Under the pieces are notes generated by a model, which was not told the origin of the DNA, searched no databases, and saw only the letters and a program-made list of their open reading frames with translations. A stretch of 64,000 bases of DNA from Ciona intestinalis (lineage: Eukaryota > Chordata > Ascidiacea > Phlebobranchia > Cionidae): positions 1,550,693 through 1,614,692 of the forward strand of contig NC_020176.2 of the NCBI RefSeq assembly GCF_000224145.3. The letters run 5' to 3'. The translations under genes were made by a program, and so were the position numbers. Every line of letters starts with the position of its first letter. Position 1 is the stretch's first letter. Shown piece by piece: positions 29,909 through 42,169 of the stretch.

Positions 29909-32900
29909 ATGGGTAGTCGGGCTTGGTTAGGTTTCTTGGTTATTGTGACGTTTATCCACGTCACACACGGTAAGCTAACTATTAATTCTAGTAAATCGGT
30001 GTTTACTAGAATATTTAAGTTTTATTCAAAATTTATACATACAGCATCTGTGTTTTTATGCGCTACCAATTTAACATTTACCATGTATTGTCTATGTTGC
30101 GTTTTTTTATCGGAAAGGTAATGATTTAATTAACCTATTAAATAAAACGTCTTTACATAATTACTTTGTACGTGTTATGTCAGGTTAAAAACGGGGCGGC
30201 CGTCATGCATTTTTTTTACTTTACTTTGTACGTGTTATGTAAGGTTAAAAACGGGGCGGCCGTCATGCATTTTTTTACTGTCTTTTACGTCATTATGGCT
30301 AAGGTCGTTATAAAATGGCCGGTGTATTATTGGTTATTTATCGTAGAATTTGTTATGACACTCAGTAACGTGTTTATGTAACATAAATACATAATTTATT
30401 TTTAGGTTTGTTCTGCGTGACTTGTACGAATGCTAAGAATCACAGCGAATGCGACAGAATCGGAAAAATACAAAAATGTCAAAAGAACGAGGTATTTATA
30501 TAGCAGGGTGGGGAAGATGGGACAGCTTTTCATTCTATTGTCCCGTCCTATTTTTGTTTTGTCTTCTCCGAACTAAGCACGATTTGATATGTCATGTCTA
30601 AAAAACATTATCTTACCGACTTACCCCAACCTACTATAAACAAATTAATATTCTGTAGAAATCGTGTATGATCGAAGTTCGATGGATATCAAACCAAGGA
30701 CGCAAACTTGTTTCAAAAGGTTGTAAACAGATCAACGCGTGTAAGAACAACCTTGATTTGGTGAGTGGTGTTTACGGTTATGACCGAAGTTAGTATGTTG
30801 GTTATGACTGCTGGAACAGTCGAAACACGCTGCCGGTCTCCTATATTTTTATTCGAAATCAAAACAAGAACTTTTAGAAGTACACCCGTGTTATAACGAC
30901 TGTTGATTGTGATCCCGCTAGGCGAGGATAAATAAACATCATAATTTATCCGGGTAATAGCGATTCAATTTTGTTTTGTGACTTATTTTATGGCGTTAAT
31001 TTAATCTTAATAGTTTTACTGTCCTTTGGCGCGCTTGACGCCAAGTTACCTCTTCCTTATTTAATATAAACTAACCTCTTGTTATTCCCATAGAAAGCGT
31101 GTATTGAAGAACGACCGAATTCTCAATGTTATTGTTGTTGCGAAACTAATATTTGTAACCGAGGTGATTCAAGGTGCTTCCCCGAAGGCGATCCCAGGTT
31201 GGCTGAACTAAACGGAAACATTTCTCCGAGCAATCCCAACGTAAGACATGGTATGTACGTGAATATATATTAAACATGGAAAAGATCATTTATATACATT
31301 ACAAAAATACAAGTAACAAATGTATCATGTTCGGTCTGCCTGTATATAGCTAGCTGTACGGTTATATACCTTTAAAGTAGGCCTACTTGGGGTAAGGCGG
31401 ATACCGTTAGCACATATTATCTATTCTAAACTATATTGCTTACACTTACAGGATAAAGCGTCGTAGTTAAATTTCTTTTTAGCAACTTAAACAATTATTA
31501 TAGCAGCTTAAGTTAGCAAAATAACTCATGTATGATTTGCAACAGCTTAATAAGACACTCGTGTTAAACCTGCGGATTGTAATATCACGTATCGGAAACA
31601 CGCATAATGATACAACTACTACACGGTTATAAAACAAGTTCTTGGTCGCATGTAGTCGAGAAAATGCGCCTTCTTTTAGGCATTCATAAAACCGCATCGA
31701 ACAAATAACTTTAACAAAAAAAACTTTTAAAAAAGTCTTTAATAAAAAAATCGAAAACGCTCACCATTAACGTGCCTCACTTACGTTTCCGCCCTTTTCA
31801 CCAGACCCTGCCTCTGGTGCATGCCCGACGCTCCGGACAGTTAGATTCGGAACAGTAAGATGCTCCTCATCAAACAGAAGAGGATCACGATGTACTTTCA
31901 CGTGTCGAAGGAATTATTTTTCAAACGCTGAGCAGATGACGCTTACATGTCGTAAGTAGAAAAAGGGCTGGGTTCGAAGACCAGAGCTGCTGAAACTATA
32001 TCTGAAAAGTTATTTCAGATATTTACTCTTAGTTGCACACATTGCTTTTTGTTAAAATCATTTTGATTTTGAAAAGTGCGATTATGTGCCCTGCGCCAAA
32101 TTTTAGTACATGCAGATTGTATATAAAGTCAAAAAGCTTTATACTATTATCTACTATTTTTAGATATACTGCTTTAAAGTTACAAGATATGTTTAAACCT
32201 TGGCATTACAGGTAGCAATGGTTGGTCAAGCAACGTACCTGTATGTCAACCAATGGGTTGCACTTATCGTAGGTTACCACACGGATATTCGTTTTGCTCA
32301 AGGGGGCGATTCCACCAAAGTGTGTGCAGGTATTACCTATGGAATATTATGTTGCTTAAACTACATATATTTATAGTATATTAGGGAGGGGAGATGGTAC
32401 ACATTTTCGTTCTATTCTCCCGCTCCATTAAGTAGTAAACAAAAAAGATTCAAAGAATTAAAAACCGTATCCCCACGACTGCCATAGGCTGTTGTTTATT
32501 GTTTAAAACACGATCAGGATATTATGTGCTAAAGGTGTCCCGTCTTTCCCCACCCTACTATAGTGATAAACATAAGTCTACGACCAATGGAATATCCGTT
32601 ATAGATATACTGTATTTGTATTGACGTGAATATGGGCGGTGCCTTTAGGCTCAGTTTGCCATATTGCGTCGTATGCTATAAGTAAAATTCGCACAAAGGT
32701 ATTTGCCATTCAGAGTGTATATAAAGTTTACGGCTTAATATGCCACAGGATTAAGTCGTATTTACAGCTTTACGTTGATTAAATGAGATCATGCCATACT
32801 TTGTTATTTACTTTTGGTTGGTAATCTCAAGTGATTTTTAAAGTAGAATCGAAAGTTCTTCTAAATTCTAAACCAAAACGATTTATACAAATTCTTGTAA

Positions 32901-35900
32901 CTTTTCCTGCTTTTGTTAGTTAAAAACAAGTTACGTTTGTGAGTTGTAAGATTTCAAGAAGACAGCCATAAAGTAAAAGCTTACAATCGCATTAAAGTCA
33001 AAATTAAATGTGATTGTGCTACTATTTTGGGCGTGTTTTTTTCTTTCGAAACGACGATTGCACCAACCCCGTATAGTTAATGTTTTTTAATTAATTGTCA
33101 GTAAAAAATTAAAAAAAAAACATAAATGACAAAAATATCCACAAACTTAAATAACGTGGTGTGTGTGGCAGAACATTCTTGTTATAAAACGACTGTAGTT
33201 GCCCGCCACCAAAAGATACGTTTAAGGGTCAGTCGTTTATTATCCATGGCTCGCGTTTCTTGTAAGACAGAATTGTAATCAGTCCAAACATTTTAAGTGT
33301 TGATTCCTAAAACACAAGGCCGACGCGTATATTTACATGCTAAACAAACCCTTTAGCGCTTGCATTAAATGCCAAATATTTTAGTCCGACCCATTAAGTA
33401 TGTGTGACTTTTTTAGTTCATAATTTAACTTGATTTTTAGCCCAAATAAATCATGATAAGATTTTCAAAGGAAGTAAAAAACTATAAACAGTAACGACCT
33501 TTCACGACCCGAATTCCTCAAAGAGTTTGAAAGTTACCACTTGTTCGTTATAAACCCCAGCACCCATCAGCATCTTCAACACAGTACACTACTTTGTTCT
33601 CGACATAAATGTCATGAATCGCCTTCGGTTTATCGTCGTCATCTAAACAGCCAGATATCTCAAATATCAACGGTATACGTATCGTCGGTTGCTACCACGC
33701 GATTCAGATTTACACAGCGCAAGCTGAGTCAAATCAAAAAACCAAGTTTTTTTTTCTTAAAACAAACGTTTACAACGGTCGTAACATAAAAGTCATAAAA
33801 AGCGTACGTAATGTGTATTCTAATGAATTACAAACTGCTGTAAATATTTGTAATTTATTAGAAGTTTTAAACAAAACTTTTCATTAATTTACCATATTTT
33901 TACCCGAAAGTATTTATTGGGGTTATGACGTTTCATGGATTACGTCATGTCTATAATACGCAGCTGATGATCAGGTACCAGCATCGTCGATTAGATGGCG
34001 TGTTAGGTTTATTTTGTGTAACAACAAACATGCTGGTCATCAGCATAGGAGAATGTTTGAATTAAAATATTTTACGCCTCACTGCGCTTGGTCACATGGT
34101 GTCATGGTAATAGCATCAAAGGGGGAAATTGGCAAAGAGTTTTTTTCTTAGCATATAAGTGTTTTCTAAATTTTAGACAACAGGTTTTGCAGGTTTCGTG
34201 CTAGTCTTACTTTTATTTAAGAAAAGGTTCTGAAACTTCATTCTGTATTATAATTACTGTTCAAGAACGATTCATATTAGGTTATATTAAATCATACGGA
34301 GACGAAATTGTAGGTTGGGGTAACATAGTTTATGTTTTTATTTTCCTTTACAGTCTCATTTAGTATTGAACTAAAAATTTACAGAAAAATGTAACCCTAT
34401 CTCCGCAAGACTTAAAAAGAGCGTACCTAACTATTAAAAACACGATTACAAAATCTGGCATATTGTTTGTTAACTGTACCCATCTAACCCCACAGTACGA
34501 ATATTATACAAAGTTGTCAGGCAACATCTTATATGTCACAACCACAATATACCTTCCCGTGTGAAAACAAATCTCGCTGAAAATATCATAGCATGGTCCT
34601 CGGTTCTTTATCAGATCAAAAATTTCGTTCAAACCAGGAATCATCACTCACCGTGACTGTATACACGCGGCGAGCGTTGATTGGTTGATTGAATTTAGAT
34701 TAACCAAACAGCTTTTCAGGTTTTTGACGTATAACGTTACTAATTTAACTCTTTGAGATAATAATAATTTTTTAAACCGATTTGAACTGCTGGGCACGTA
34801 TTTTCTTAGTTATACACGTCACAGAGCAATAACTTATTTGTCGATGTGTTCCGTTTAGTGTTTTGTCTATGAGGACACATAAGATCACAATGGTAGCAGC
34901 ATCGAGCCTTGAAACTCTGACCTCTGGGTTTGAGGCGCGCCATGCCAAGGCGCCTGACAAGAGTTTACTACAGTTTATCAAAATTTTTGTTTCTATTTGC
35001 GTATATAATCATTACGTTAACCCAACGATATTGCAGACACTATTGTAGAAGAGGTTACACACGTGTTGGAAGTTTTACATCAACGTGTTCGTTTAATCAA
35101 CAAACATATACTGGACGTTGGAGTACGGGTTTACCAGTTTGTCAAGGTGAATATATATTTAGATTCGGCTTTCATTTTTGTGATAAACTTGACGAAATCC
35201 GACCGAATGGCGGACCAAACGTTGGTTTTATTAGAAAATGACATTTGAATTATTTATTCGATATTATAACGACGTGTATATTGTACCTTAGCATGCGCGT
35301 TACAGCATTCGAGGTTAACAAGCGTAATTTATATTCAAATCAATAGTTATTAATGCATTTTTTTATTTGAAGCATGAAATATCATGTATCGACAGGTATT
35401 ATGTACGATATCGGTCACGTTTCGAATATTTTCTAAACGACGTTTCGAAGTCGTCGTAACCCATACGTTTTTTTACCACAACAAAGACTTGCATATTCTC
35501 CAAGTTAAATCAAAACTAACAAAACTTTACTTCTACAGCAGGCAGAAGGCCTAACAGACCACGTAACTGTCCGGCTATCGCCAACTTACAGAACGGAAGA
35601 ACGATTTGTTCTCGTCAGTTCCAACCCAGGAGTCTGTGTCGGTTTAGTTGCAATTCTAATTACCACTTGGTTGGTTCGCAGAGAATATATTGCCAACAAA
35701 TATCTCTTCAAATGTCAAGATGGTCGAGTAGAAAACCAACTTGTCGAGGTACGTTTGGGTTAAATTATGGCTATTTCATTCTATGGACACGGATCTTAAT
35801 TAAAAAGAAGCACGTCATGGGTTCTATGATTTAAGTCTAAAAGTGGCCGATACCCAATACATTATAATCTATACTTTTTATATTTAATTTCGGGTCCATA

Positions 35901-38900
35901 TTCCCTAGAGGAAAAAGTGAGTTCAAAAAGAGATTATAGCCATACGATTTCGTGTAAAAAAGGGTATTATTTTATTCTGTAATGGACGATCGCGAAATAT
36001 GGAATTTGGGTGTTAACGGTATCCTTTCGTACCCCACAGTACTATATGCTATGGTTTTACATTAAAAACAATTTATTTTCTAGTAATCAACAAACGATGC
36101 CCCGCCACCCCAAGGTTGGCGAACGGTCGATTGTCTTGTACACAGAGCAATCGATTGGGTTCAGTGTGTACGTTCAATTGTGACCAACATTATGCTAAAC
36201 GTGGAATAAATTATATTTCTTGTACCGAAGTTGGGCAGTTGGCTCAGTGGAGAGGCGGGGAATTACCAACATGTAGACGTAAGTGGAAGATTGTTTTTAT
36301 ACAAACTTTTTATTTTTAATAAAATATTTACTTTTTAGGGTACAATTAAACAATTGACGTATTTTATTATGATACTTTTTTTTAATTTTCGTGTATGGAT
36401 AAAAGGTATATTGTTTAGGGTAACAACACATCCTGTATTTTTGCATATTTTCTCCCAAATTGATTGTAAATAATAATTTTTAAAATATTAAATTGTTTAC
36501 CCACCGATATTTTACTCATATAGTGCGTTTTAACGACCGTCGTTATCGTTTTTTTGTTTTTTGTTATCGTCATCAAAATGACACACTAATGTTTTTTTGT
36601 TTTATGTAAAATGGGATTGCATTTTAAGTGAAAACTTTTACAGCACATTAAGTTAAAAAAATTAAACGGTACACCATTTTTTCTTACGAAATTAATTTTT
36701 GCAACTTTTCTTTCAGCGATAAACAGATGCGAGACGGTAACCCTTACAAACGGTATGTCAACATGTAGCATCGGTAAAGAGGTGGGATCTGTATGCGACT
36801 TAACTTGCGCTGAGGGTTACCGTATACGCGGTGTCGACCAAATTACTTGTACCGCTGACGGTTCGTGGTCAAGTACAACAACAATTTGCACAGGTGAATA
36901 AATGATTGAAACTGATTTACCTTCGCGTGGTGAGACAACAACAGTGGTTGTAACACTAGTGTTATATGTTTCATACATCTCGGGCCAGCTTATACGAGGT
37001 ACTACCTGCGTAACTTTGTTCGTTTTTTTAGTTTTTTTTTTTTTGTTTTTATAAATATATGACTAACAGTTTTGACAACTCATTTTTGACCACGCAGTTG
37101 AAGCAATTGTCGCTATAAATGTCCTGTCAAAGAACACATACGCCAAAAGTCGTTTAATATGGGACGTGCGTGATAATAGTTTGGCTAAAGTCTAAAAGGA
37201 GTGGTCTAATATGGGAATTTATATATTATTGGATTTATTAGTTTTGATATCATAATACAAAGCATACATGCTCTTTACTATGCACGATAAATAGATGTAA
37301 CTTATATATCCTTACGACAGGTTTTCTATTTTATCTCTCGCTTAGCCTATACGGGTTTAGTTTATTACAGCTGTTGTTTTCGTACTGTTGTGACTACTAG
37401 CATTCGCAATGATAAAACCAGAACGTTATACTAGATTTGCTAGATACCGTATATAACCGGTTTAACAACATTTTAAACGGACACGAAAACACTTTCAGAG
37501 GTATTATGCTCGGTGATACCACCTAGCGACAACATAGAAATAGCATGCAGCAACGGGAGGTCTATAGGAAGCGTGTGTTCATTCGACTGTGACGAAGGCT
37601 ATTACAGGATTGGTCAAGATCAAACCATGTGCTTGGTTCAAACTAGTAGCAGCGCTGAGTGGTCGGCAGCCGCCCCCACGTGTTTACCACCAAGTAAGTG
37701 GATTGGGTAATACGCGAATGAATAAAAGTTGGCGAGAAATTGGGTAAATGAATGAAGGAATAAATGGGTGAATGGATGGTTCAACATGACTTATTTATCC
37801 CCTCACGTGTGTTTTGTTTCATATACCCCGCATCCGATCACGTGGGTGAATGGATGGTTCAACATGACTTATTTATCCCCTCACGTGTTTTGTTTCATAT
37901 ACCCCGCATCCGATCACGAGTTATCACTAAGGTAACTTTTTAGGTGATTTTAATTTGTATTTTTTATTTTTTGGTTGGCAAATTAGGCAAGAATCGCCCC
38001 CATTGTGCCGCCACGCCGATTACTGCTAGAGTACACATGGGGCAACAACGCGTTTATTTTTCATTATATATGGATTATAGGTCCTACTATACGGCACCAC
38101 ATGGGAACTGTTGGGCAATGACGCTTGATACGTTCTCTGCGATTGAGTAAAAATATCTTTATTAAATACTTTACTTATACATCTTTATTCCAGCGACATG
38201 TCCAGCGTTGGACGAATTGCCCAACGGGTTGATCGACTGTACGAATTCTTCAAACGTTGGATCTCACTGCGACTTCGTGTGTGGGGAAACTTATGTAATG
38301 GATGGACCAAGTTCTACGGTGTGTGGCGAGGTTAGATTCGGATACGGACAGTGGTCGCACCCGTTACCAGTTTGCAAAGGTTAGTTAGGAATATGTTTCC
38401 AACAACTGCAGGTTTTATAGCATTATTGAATGTAACTTGCTTTATTCAATTGCGTGGCCGAAAAACAAGTCGTTATAACAGGGATATACAGTTCCATATA
38501 TATCTCGTACCAACCGCGTATATGTAACTTTGTGGGTGATTGTGTAATATTCTTTATGGCTGACTATTTAGACAACGTATTAGTGACCACTGGGTTTAAG
38601 CAATTGCCGTCAAGGACAGATACGCCCACAGTGCTGGTAGCAACAACGGGTCTAGAACCTGTACCCTATGGGTTAGCCCGCATGAAAATCATTACTTTGT
38701 TAAAGCTTCTCGCTCTGCTTAACGAACGCTGTACACAGTCTTGTTGTCAACGGAAAACCGTAAGCATACAAATATACCCAAATAATTTATAAAACAATCT
38801 TATTTGATAGAAACCTGTTATGTGTTGTCCGACATGGGTAATGTCAGAGCATCTTGTCCAGTGAACAAAGTAGTTGGATCTACTTGTACATTCTCATGTC

Positions 38901-41900
38901 CCCGGGACCACGAGTTGGTTGGTTTCGCAACTACAACTTGCACCAACAGTGAGAATAATGGGCCAGTTTGGGATAAGCCGACCCCAACCTGCCAATGTAA
39001 GACGTTAATGCACTATTTTAAACCGGTGGTTACTTCCAAATTTCTCGTTGCTCATATTTTTCCGTGTCTGCTAAAAAAGGGACAACGAATTTTGAAATTT
39101 TGAAATAACAAAACAAAACTTTGGACCACAATAGTTTGAGACAGTTTAATTTAAATTGTTATTTTTGTATAAATGAATGAATAAGGCATCCTGCTTTGCC
39201 ACAAAGGCTAAATTTACACGGATATAAAATTTTCACCTTAATGTCGAGTTGTCAACCTTTATATTCTGTACGTTTTAAATATAACCTACATTAATTTGAA
39301 TGCCAGTAGACGAATTTTAGGAAAATATATCAGTAGCACCCGAGGCATTTAGCCCCGAATTTTTAAATGCTATTATATCGTAACTGACTTTTTGGTAACA
39401 CGATTTCAGTGATAAAGTGTCCGGAATTAAGACCGTTCACACGTGGCAATTACACATGCACCAATAGCAACAACGCAAGGTCCAGATGTAGTTATACATG
39501 TGGAGATGATTATATACTTCGACCCAGCACGTCACAGACAATTCGATGTCAATCAAACAAAAATTGGACACATGCCCCACCATGTTGCGCTCGTAAGTAT
39601 ATTATATATTATATAATGTATATATGGCTAAAACTTGGACATATTAGGATATATTTAGAGCATGAGTGAGTATTTACACATATATGGCTACAATGGTGGC
39701 AGAATCTACCTTTAAATACGGTAACATGTGTTTATAGTCAAGCGATTTAACCAATGTATTTCGAAAGCACAAAAACCGTTCGCTGTAGCAGAAACATACA
39801 TCTGGTAAGAAATCCTGAATCCTGACTCGAAAACAGTTTTAATAGTAACACAATTAGGAAATATGGGATATTATGTGCTAATGTATCCATCTTACCCCAC
39901 AGCAGTACTATATTCTGTTATACTGTCCACAGGTCAATGCCCTGCCTCTCCCAAGATTGACATAGTAATGGTTCTCGACTCGTCGTCCTCAGTCACGGAA
40001 CCTGGGTGGCGAAAAATGATCAACTTCGTTAAAACAGCGCTGGGGTAACTTCCAATAAATGTAACTTATGGCTGAGCAATGCAGTTGTTGTAACACCGGT
40101 GTTCTGTTTCATCCACCTGGTGCTTGCTTACGAGTTTCCTCGTATGTAACTTTGTTGGTGATTAGTGTTTTTATTTAATTTTTTTAAGGTATTTTTAATG
40201 TAATTCTTAAAACACTTTACTATTACGTAAATTAACATTTGAATGCAAACGCAGTTTCTACGAGATGGGACCAAACAGCACAAGTGTGTCAGTGTTTAGA
40301 TATAACGCTGAGATAGATGAAGCAAACAAGATATCCTTCCAATACACACAGACTTATGGTAAAGAGCAATTGCTTAGAAGGATTGGCCGATTGCCTTATA
40401 ATGGACAAGGTAAGTCAAGTTAACGAAAGTTGCGACTTCTCCACATACAATTCAAAGCCGTTTACGCCTTACCATTAGCTGCTACTGCCACGTATATCAA
40501 CTAATATGAATGAATGAATGGCAGTTATACATCCGCCTTAGTTGGCTACACTGTCATATTTCATACACCTCATGCCCTCTAATGAACTAAAAAACTTTGT
40601 TGGTAATAAATGTTTTGTTTTAAGTGTGCAGTACAGAACCAGCGTAAAACATCACAGTTGCTTGCTGTGTGAGGGTAGATATGACGAATGGCGGTGATAA
40701 GACACTTATATATTTGGCGGGGCAAAACAAAGCACTCGGACTACTTTGAATGAATGAATGTAACTTACTTTATCCTCGCGTGGCCGGAAAACGACAGCCG
40801 TTATAATACGGGTCTTGATACTATGGCTGATAATATGGACAACCCATTAGTGACCACTGGGTTGGAGCAACTGCCGGTAAGTGTCTCGCCCAGGGACACA
40901 TACGCCTACAATGGTATAGCAGCATCGAGCTTCGAATCCATTCCCTCTGCATGGGTTACAGGCAGGCGCGCTAACCACTATATGCCCCGGCGCCGACCAA
41001 AACCGAGCAAAATTTTGTACCTTACCCAACGCTATACACAGGCACACGCACCGGACAAGCATTATCGTACGCTCTCCATATACTGACGAACGAAATCAAC
41101 CGACCAGATGCGGTGGATGTTGTGTTGGTGCTTACTGATGGTAAATCACAAGATGCCGTTAAAGCACCAGCAGAGGCTCTGAGGCGTAACGGAGTTTTGG
41201 TAAACCTTAAATTTTATTTTGTCATACTTTATTTATGAGTTGGGAAACTTTGTGGATTATGGTAGGATGGGAAAACATGGGACACTTTTTGATTCTATTT
41301 TCTCATTTCATTTGTTAGTAAACAAAGAAAATTAAAAAAAAAATCATATAAAATTGCATCCTGACGACTCTCATACATCGTTGTTAATTGTTTAAAACAC
41401 GATCAGGATATTTGGATACTATAAGCTAAAGGTGTCCCGTCTTCCTCTAAACTACTATATTTGTTTCTTTTTTTCTGTATGTCTAACGACCAGCAAGACA
41501 ACCTAGCAGTGACCACTACTGGGTTAAAGCAATGACCGAAAAATAAGTAATTTACCCAACGATATACGCCTTAAATTCCTAATCTTGCTAGTTTTAATAG
41601 TTAACATAACTTAGAGTCGTGAGGATACGGTTACGTAATTCGATAAATAATCTGCTTTTACTACCAAATACTAATAGGACGGTTATAAAAAGAATGAAAA
41701 CAAGGGACCGCATCTTATCCCAACCAATTACATTTCAGACATACGCGATTGCTATCCAGCCAGAAAGAGGTGTACTCAACATGAACCAGTTAAACGACAT
41801 AGCTGGTACGCCGCATAACCTGTTTCTTCTACGAAGTGGTTTCTCCAGTTTTACTGAAGACTTTGCTCGTGAAATTCGCAACAGCGTTTGTCATGACCAA

Positions 41901-41915
41901 GATGTTTGTATATAA
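29909..41915 (+). CDS. Secreted uPAR/Ly6 - sushi(x8) - vWA protein
   Basis: Seventeen exons join in frame into 854 residues: 29909-29969, 30406-30491, 30659-30760, 31094-31250, 32212-32329, 35037-35146, 35542-35748, 36084-36278, 36717-36893, 37499-37693, 38194-38379, 38811-38996, 39410-39592, 39933-40044, 40255-40409, 41042-41199, 41739-41915. A signal peptide (about 1-20) is followed by a three-finger uPAR/Ly6 domain that begins LFCVTCTN and closes with the Ly6 signature CYCCCETNICN. A sushi-like fragment (NGWSSNVPVC) and eight six-cysteine, P-selectin-type sushi modules come next. Five of the sushi modules sit in single exons with phase 1-1 boundaries. The C-terminal vWA domain has a MIDAS (DSSSS, TGQ, LTDG). 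No transmembrane segment or protease follows, so it is probably extracellular and adhesive or immune-related. Vertebrate polydom/SVEP1 and complement factor B share parts of this layout but not the Ly6 head. An exon may be missing in 31251-32211. Confidence 0.85.
30162..30278. repeat. Two-copy tandem repeat, 60-bp period
   Basis: The unit begins tactttgtacgtgttatgt and contains acggggcggccgtcatgcat. The two copies differ at only a few positions. It lies in intron 1 of the uPAR/sushi/vWA gene. Confidence 0.9.
30501..30638 (+). mobile_element. MITE copy, shortened
   Basis: Starts agcagggtggggaagatggg and ends ttaccccaacctactata. The middle is internally shortened relative to full copies. The right end lies just upstream of the exon at 30659. 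Confidence 0.75.
30885..30945 (+). mobile_element. SINE tail fragment
   Basis: Carries acacccgtgttataacgact and 'ctaggcgaggataaataaac', the tail-side part of the tRNA-derived SINE. Intronic. Confidence 0.5.
31378..31440 (-). repeat. MITE terminal fragment
   Basis: cttggggtaaggcggatacc followed by 'gttagcacatattatctatt' matches a reverse MITE end. The rest is missing. Confidence 0.45.
32376..32562 (+). mobile_element. MITE copy, full length
   Basis: Runs from ttagggaggggagatgg to ccccaccctactatag with the 'aaaacacgatcaggatatta' core. Located in the intron after exon 32212-32329. Confidence 0.85.
32563..34310. other. Long intron without further features
   Basis: Intron sequence between two half-sushi exons. 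A SINE-like fragment lies at about 33165-33240 (gaacattcttgttataaaac). A frame at 33541-33789 has no domain or splice support. Confidence 0.5.
34311..34509 (+). mobile_element. MITE copy, diverged
   Basis: Starts taggttggggtaacat and ends 'accccacagtacgaatatta'. It keeps the 'aaaaacacgattacaaaatc' core with many substitutions, so it is an older copy. Confidence 0.65.
34850..34975 (-). mobile_element. SINE head fragment next to a sushi exon
   Basis: Read on the minus strand it gives the tRNA-like head: ggcgcc, then a box B-like region 'cagaggtcagagtttcaagg', then ctcgatgctgctaccattgt. It lies 60 bp upstream of the acceptor at 35036. Confidence 0.65.
35535..35541 (+). other. NAGNAG tandem splice acceptor
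   Basis: ttctACAGCAG|GC offers acceptors before 35539 or 35542. Both keep the frame and would add or omit one alanine at the start of a sushi module. Confidence 0.6.
35970..36049 (+). repeat. MITE right-end fragment
   Basis: Ends cgtaccccacagtactata, preceded by 'gaaatatggaatttgggtgt'. Intronic. Confidence 0.55.
36925..37170 (-). mobile_element. Diverged SINE copy
   Basis: Contains 'acaacaacagtggttgtaac', tttcatacatctcgggccag, then a T-rich tract and 'gaagcaattgtcgctataaa'. The order of blocks matches the reversed SINE. Intronic. Confidence 0.5.
37765..37918. repeat. Two-copy tandem repeat, about 78 bp
   Basis: Unit from tgggtgaatggatggttcaa through 'tttatcccctcacgtg' to 'cccgcatccgatcacg'. 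The two copies differ by a 2-bp indel, so the duplication is recent. Intronic. Confidence 0.9.
38430..38720 (-). mobile_element. SINE copy, near full length
   Basis: On the plus strand it reads ttgaatgtaacttgctttat (tail), 'aaaacaagtcgttataacag', 'gacaacgtattagtgaccac', 'gacagatacgcccacagtgc' and then the tRNA-like head. It lies between sushi exons 6 and 7. Confidence 0.75.
39836..39911 (+). repeat. MITE right-end fragment
   Basis: Ends cttaccccacagcagtacta, preceded by 'gggatattatgtgctaatgt'. It ends about 20 bp upstream of the first vWA exon. Confidence 0.55.
40065..40185 (-). mobile_element. SINE tail-half fragment
   Basis: Shows gttgtaacaccggtgttctg, 'catccacctggtgcttgctt' and 'gtaactttgttggtgattag'. 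Intronic, between the first two vWA exons. Confidence 0.6.
40749..41020 (-). mobile_element. tRNA-derived SINE, best copy in the window
   Basis: Read on the minus strand the element starts at the tRNA-like head. GGCGCCGGGGCATATAGTGG is followed by TTAGCGCGCC (box A-like), TGTAACCCATGCAG, and GGATTCGAAGCTCG (box B-like). A unique body follows, and the tail ends in aagttacattcattc, an (ATTC)n type 3' end. SINEs with this layout are transcribed by RNA polymerase III and moved by a LINE. It sits immediately upstream of the vWA exon at 41042. Confidence 0.75.
41261..41459 (+). mobile_element. MITE copy
   Basis: Starts ggtaggatgggaaaacatgg and ends 'gtcttcctctaaactactat'. It keeps the 'aaaacacgatcaggatattt' core. 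Located in the last intron of the uPAR/sushi/vWA gene. Confidence 0.8.
41596..41731 (-). repeat. MITE remnant abutting the last vWA exon
   Basis: Runs from taatagttaacataacttag through 'gtcgtgaggatacggttacg' to 'cgcatcttatcccaacc'. The acceptor of the terminal exon (41737-41738) follows within 10 bp of its end. Confidence 0.6.
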
Positions 41916-42163
41916 AAACAACACAACAAAGCCATTTAACAAATGTGAAAACGCTATGTAAACACACATGCCAAAGCTTGTCCACAACTTAAATAAGCAT
42001 GATTCATGCTTGATACAGTTTGCAGATTTGCTTTATTGTATACGATTTGTATACTATGAAACTGGGCTCTCGTTTTGCTTGCTGAAGCTTTTGTGTTTGA
42101 GACACCGATTGCTTTCTGCTTATTCTCTATGTCACGTAATAACTTACTGCTGCTTTAGAATGC

Positions 42164-42169
42164 AATAAA
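42164..42169 (+). terminator. Poly(A) signal AATAAA of the uPAR/sushi/vWA gene
   Basis: AATAAA lies about 250 bp after the stop codon at 41913-41915 and 290 bp before the next gene's start codon, where a 3' end is expected. Confidence 0.6.

Noticed and set aside
37986-38146. Open stretch with a good acceptor inside the sushi gene (GKNRPHCAATPITARV...)
   Set aside because: The only usable donor (GA|GTAAAA) leaves phase 2, but the flanking exons need phase 1. It lacks sushi cysteines, so it was not included as an exon.
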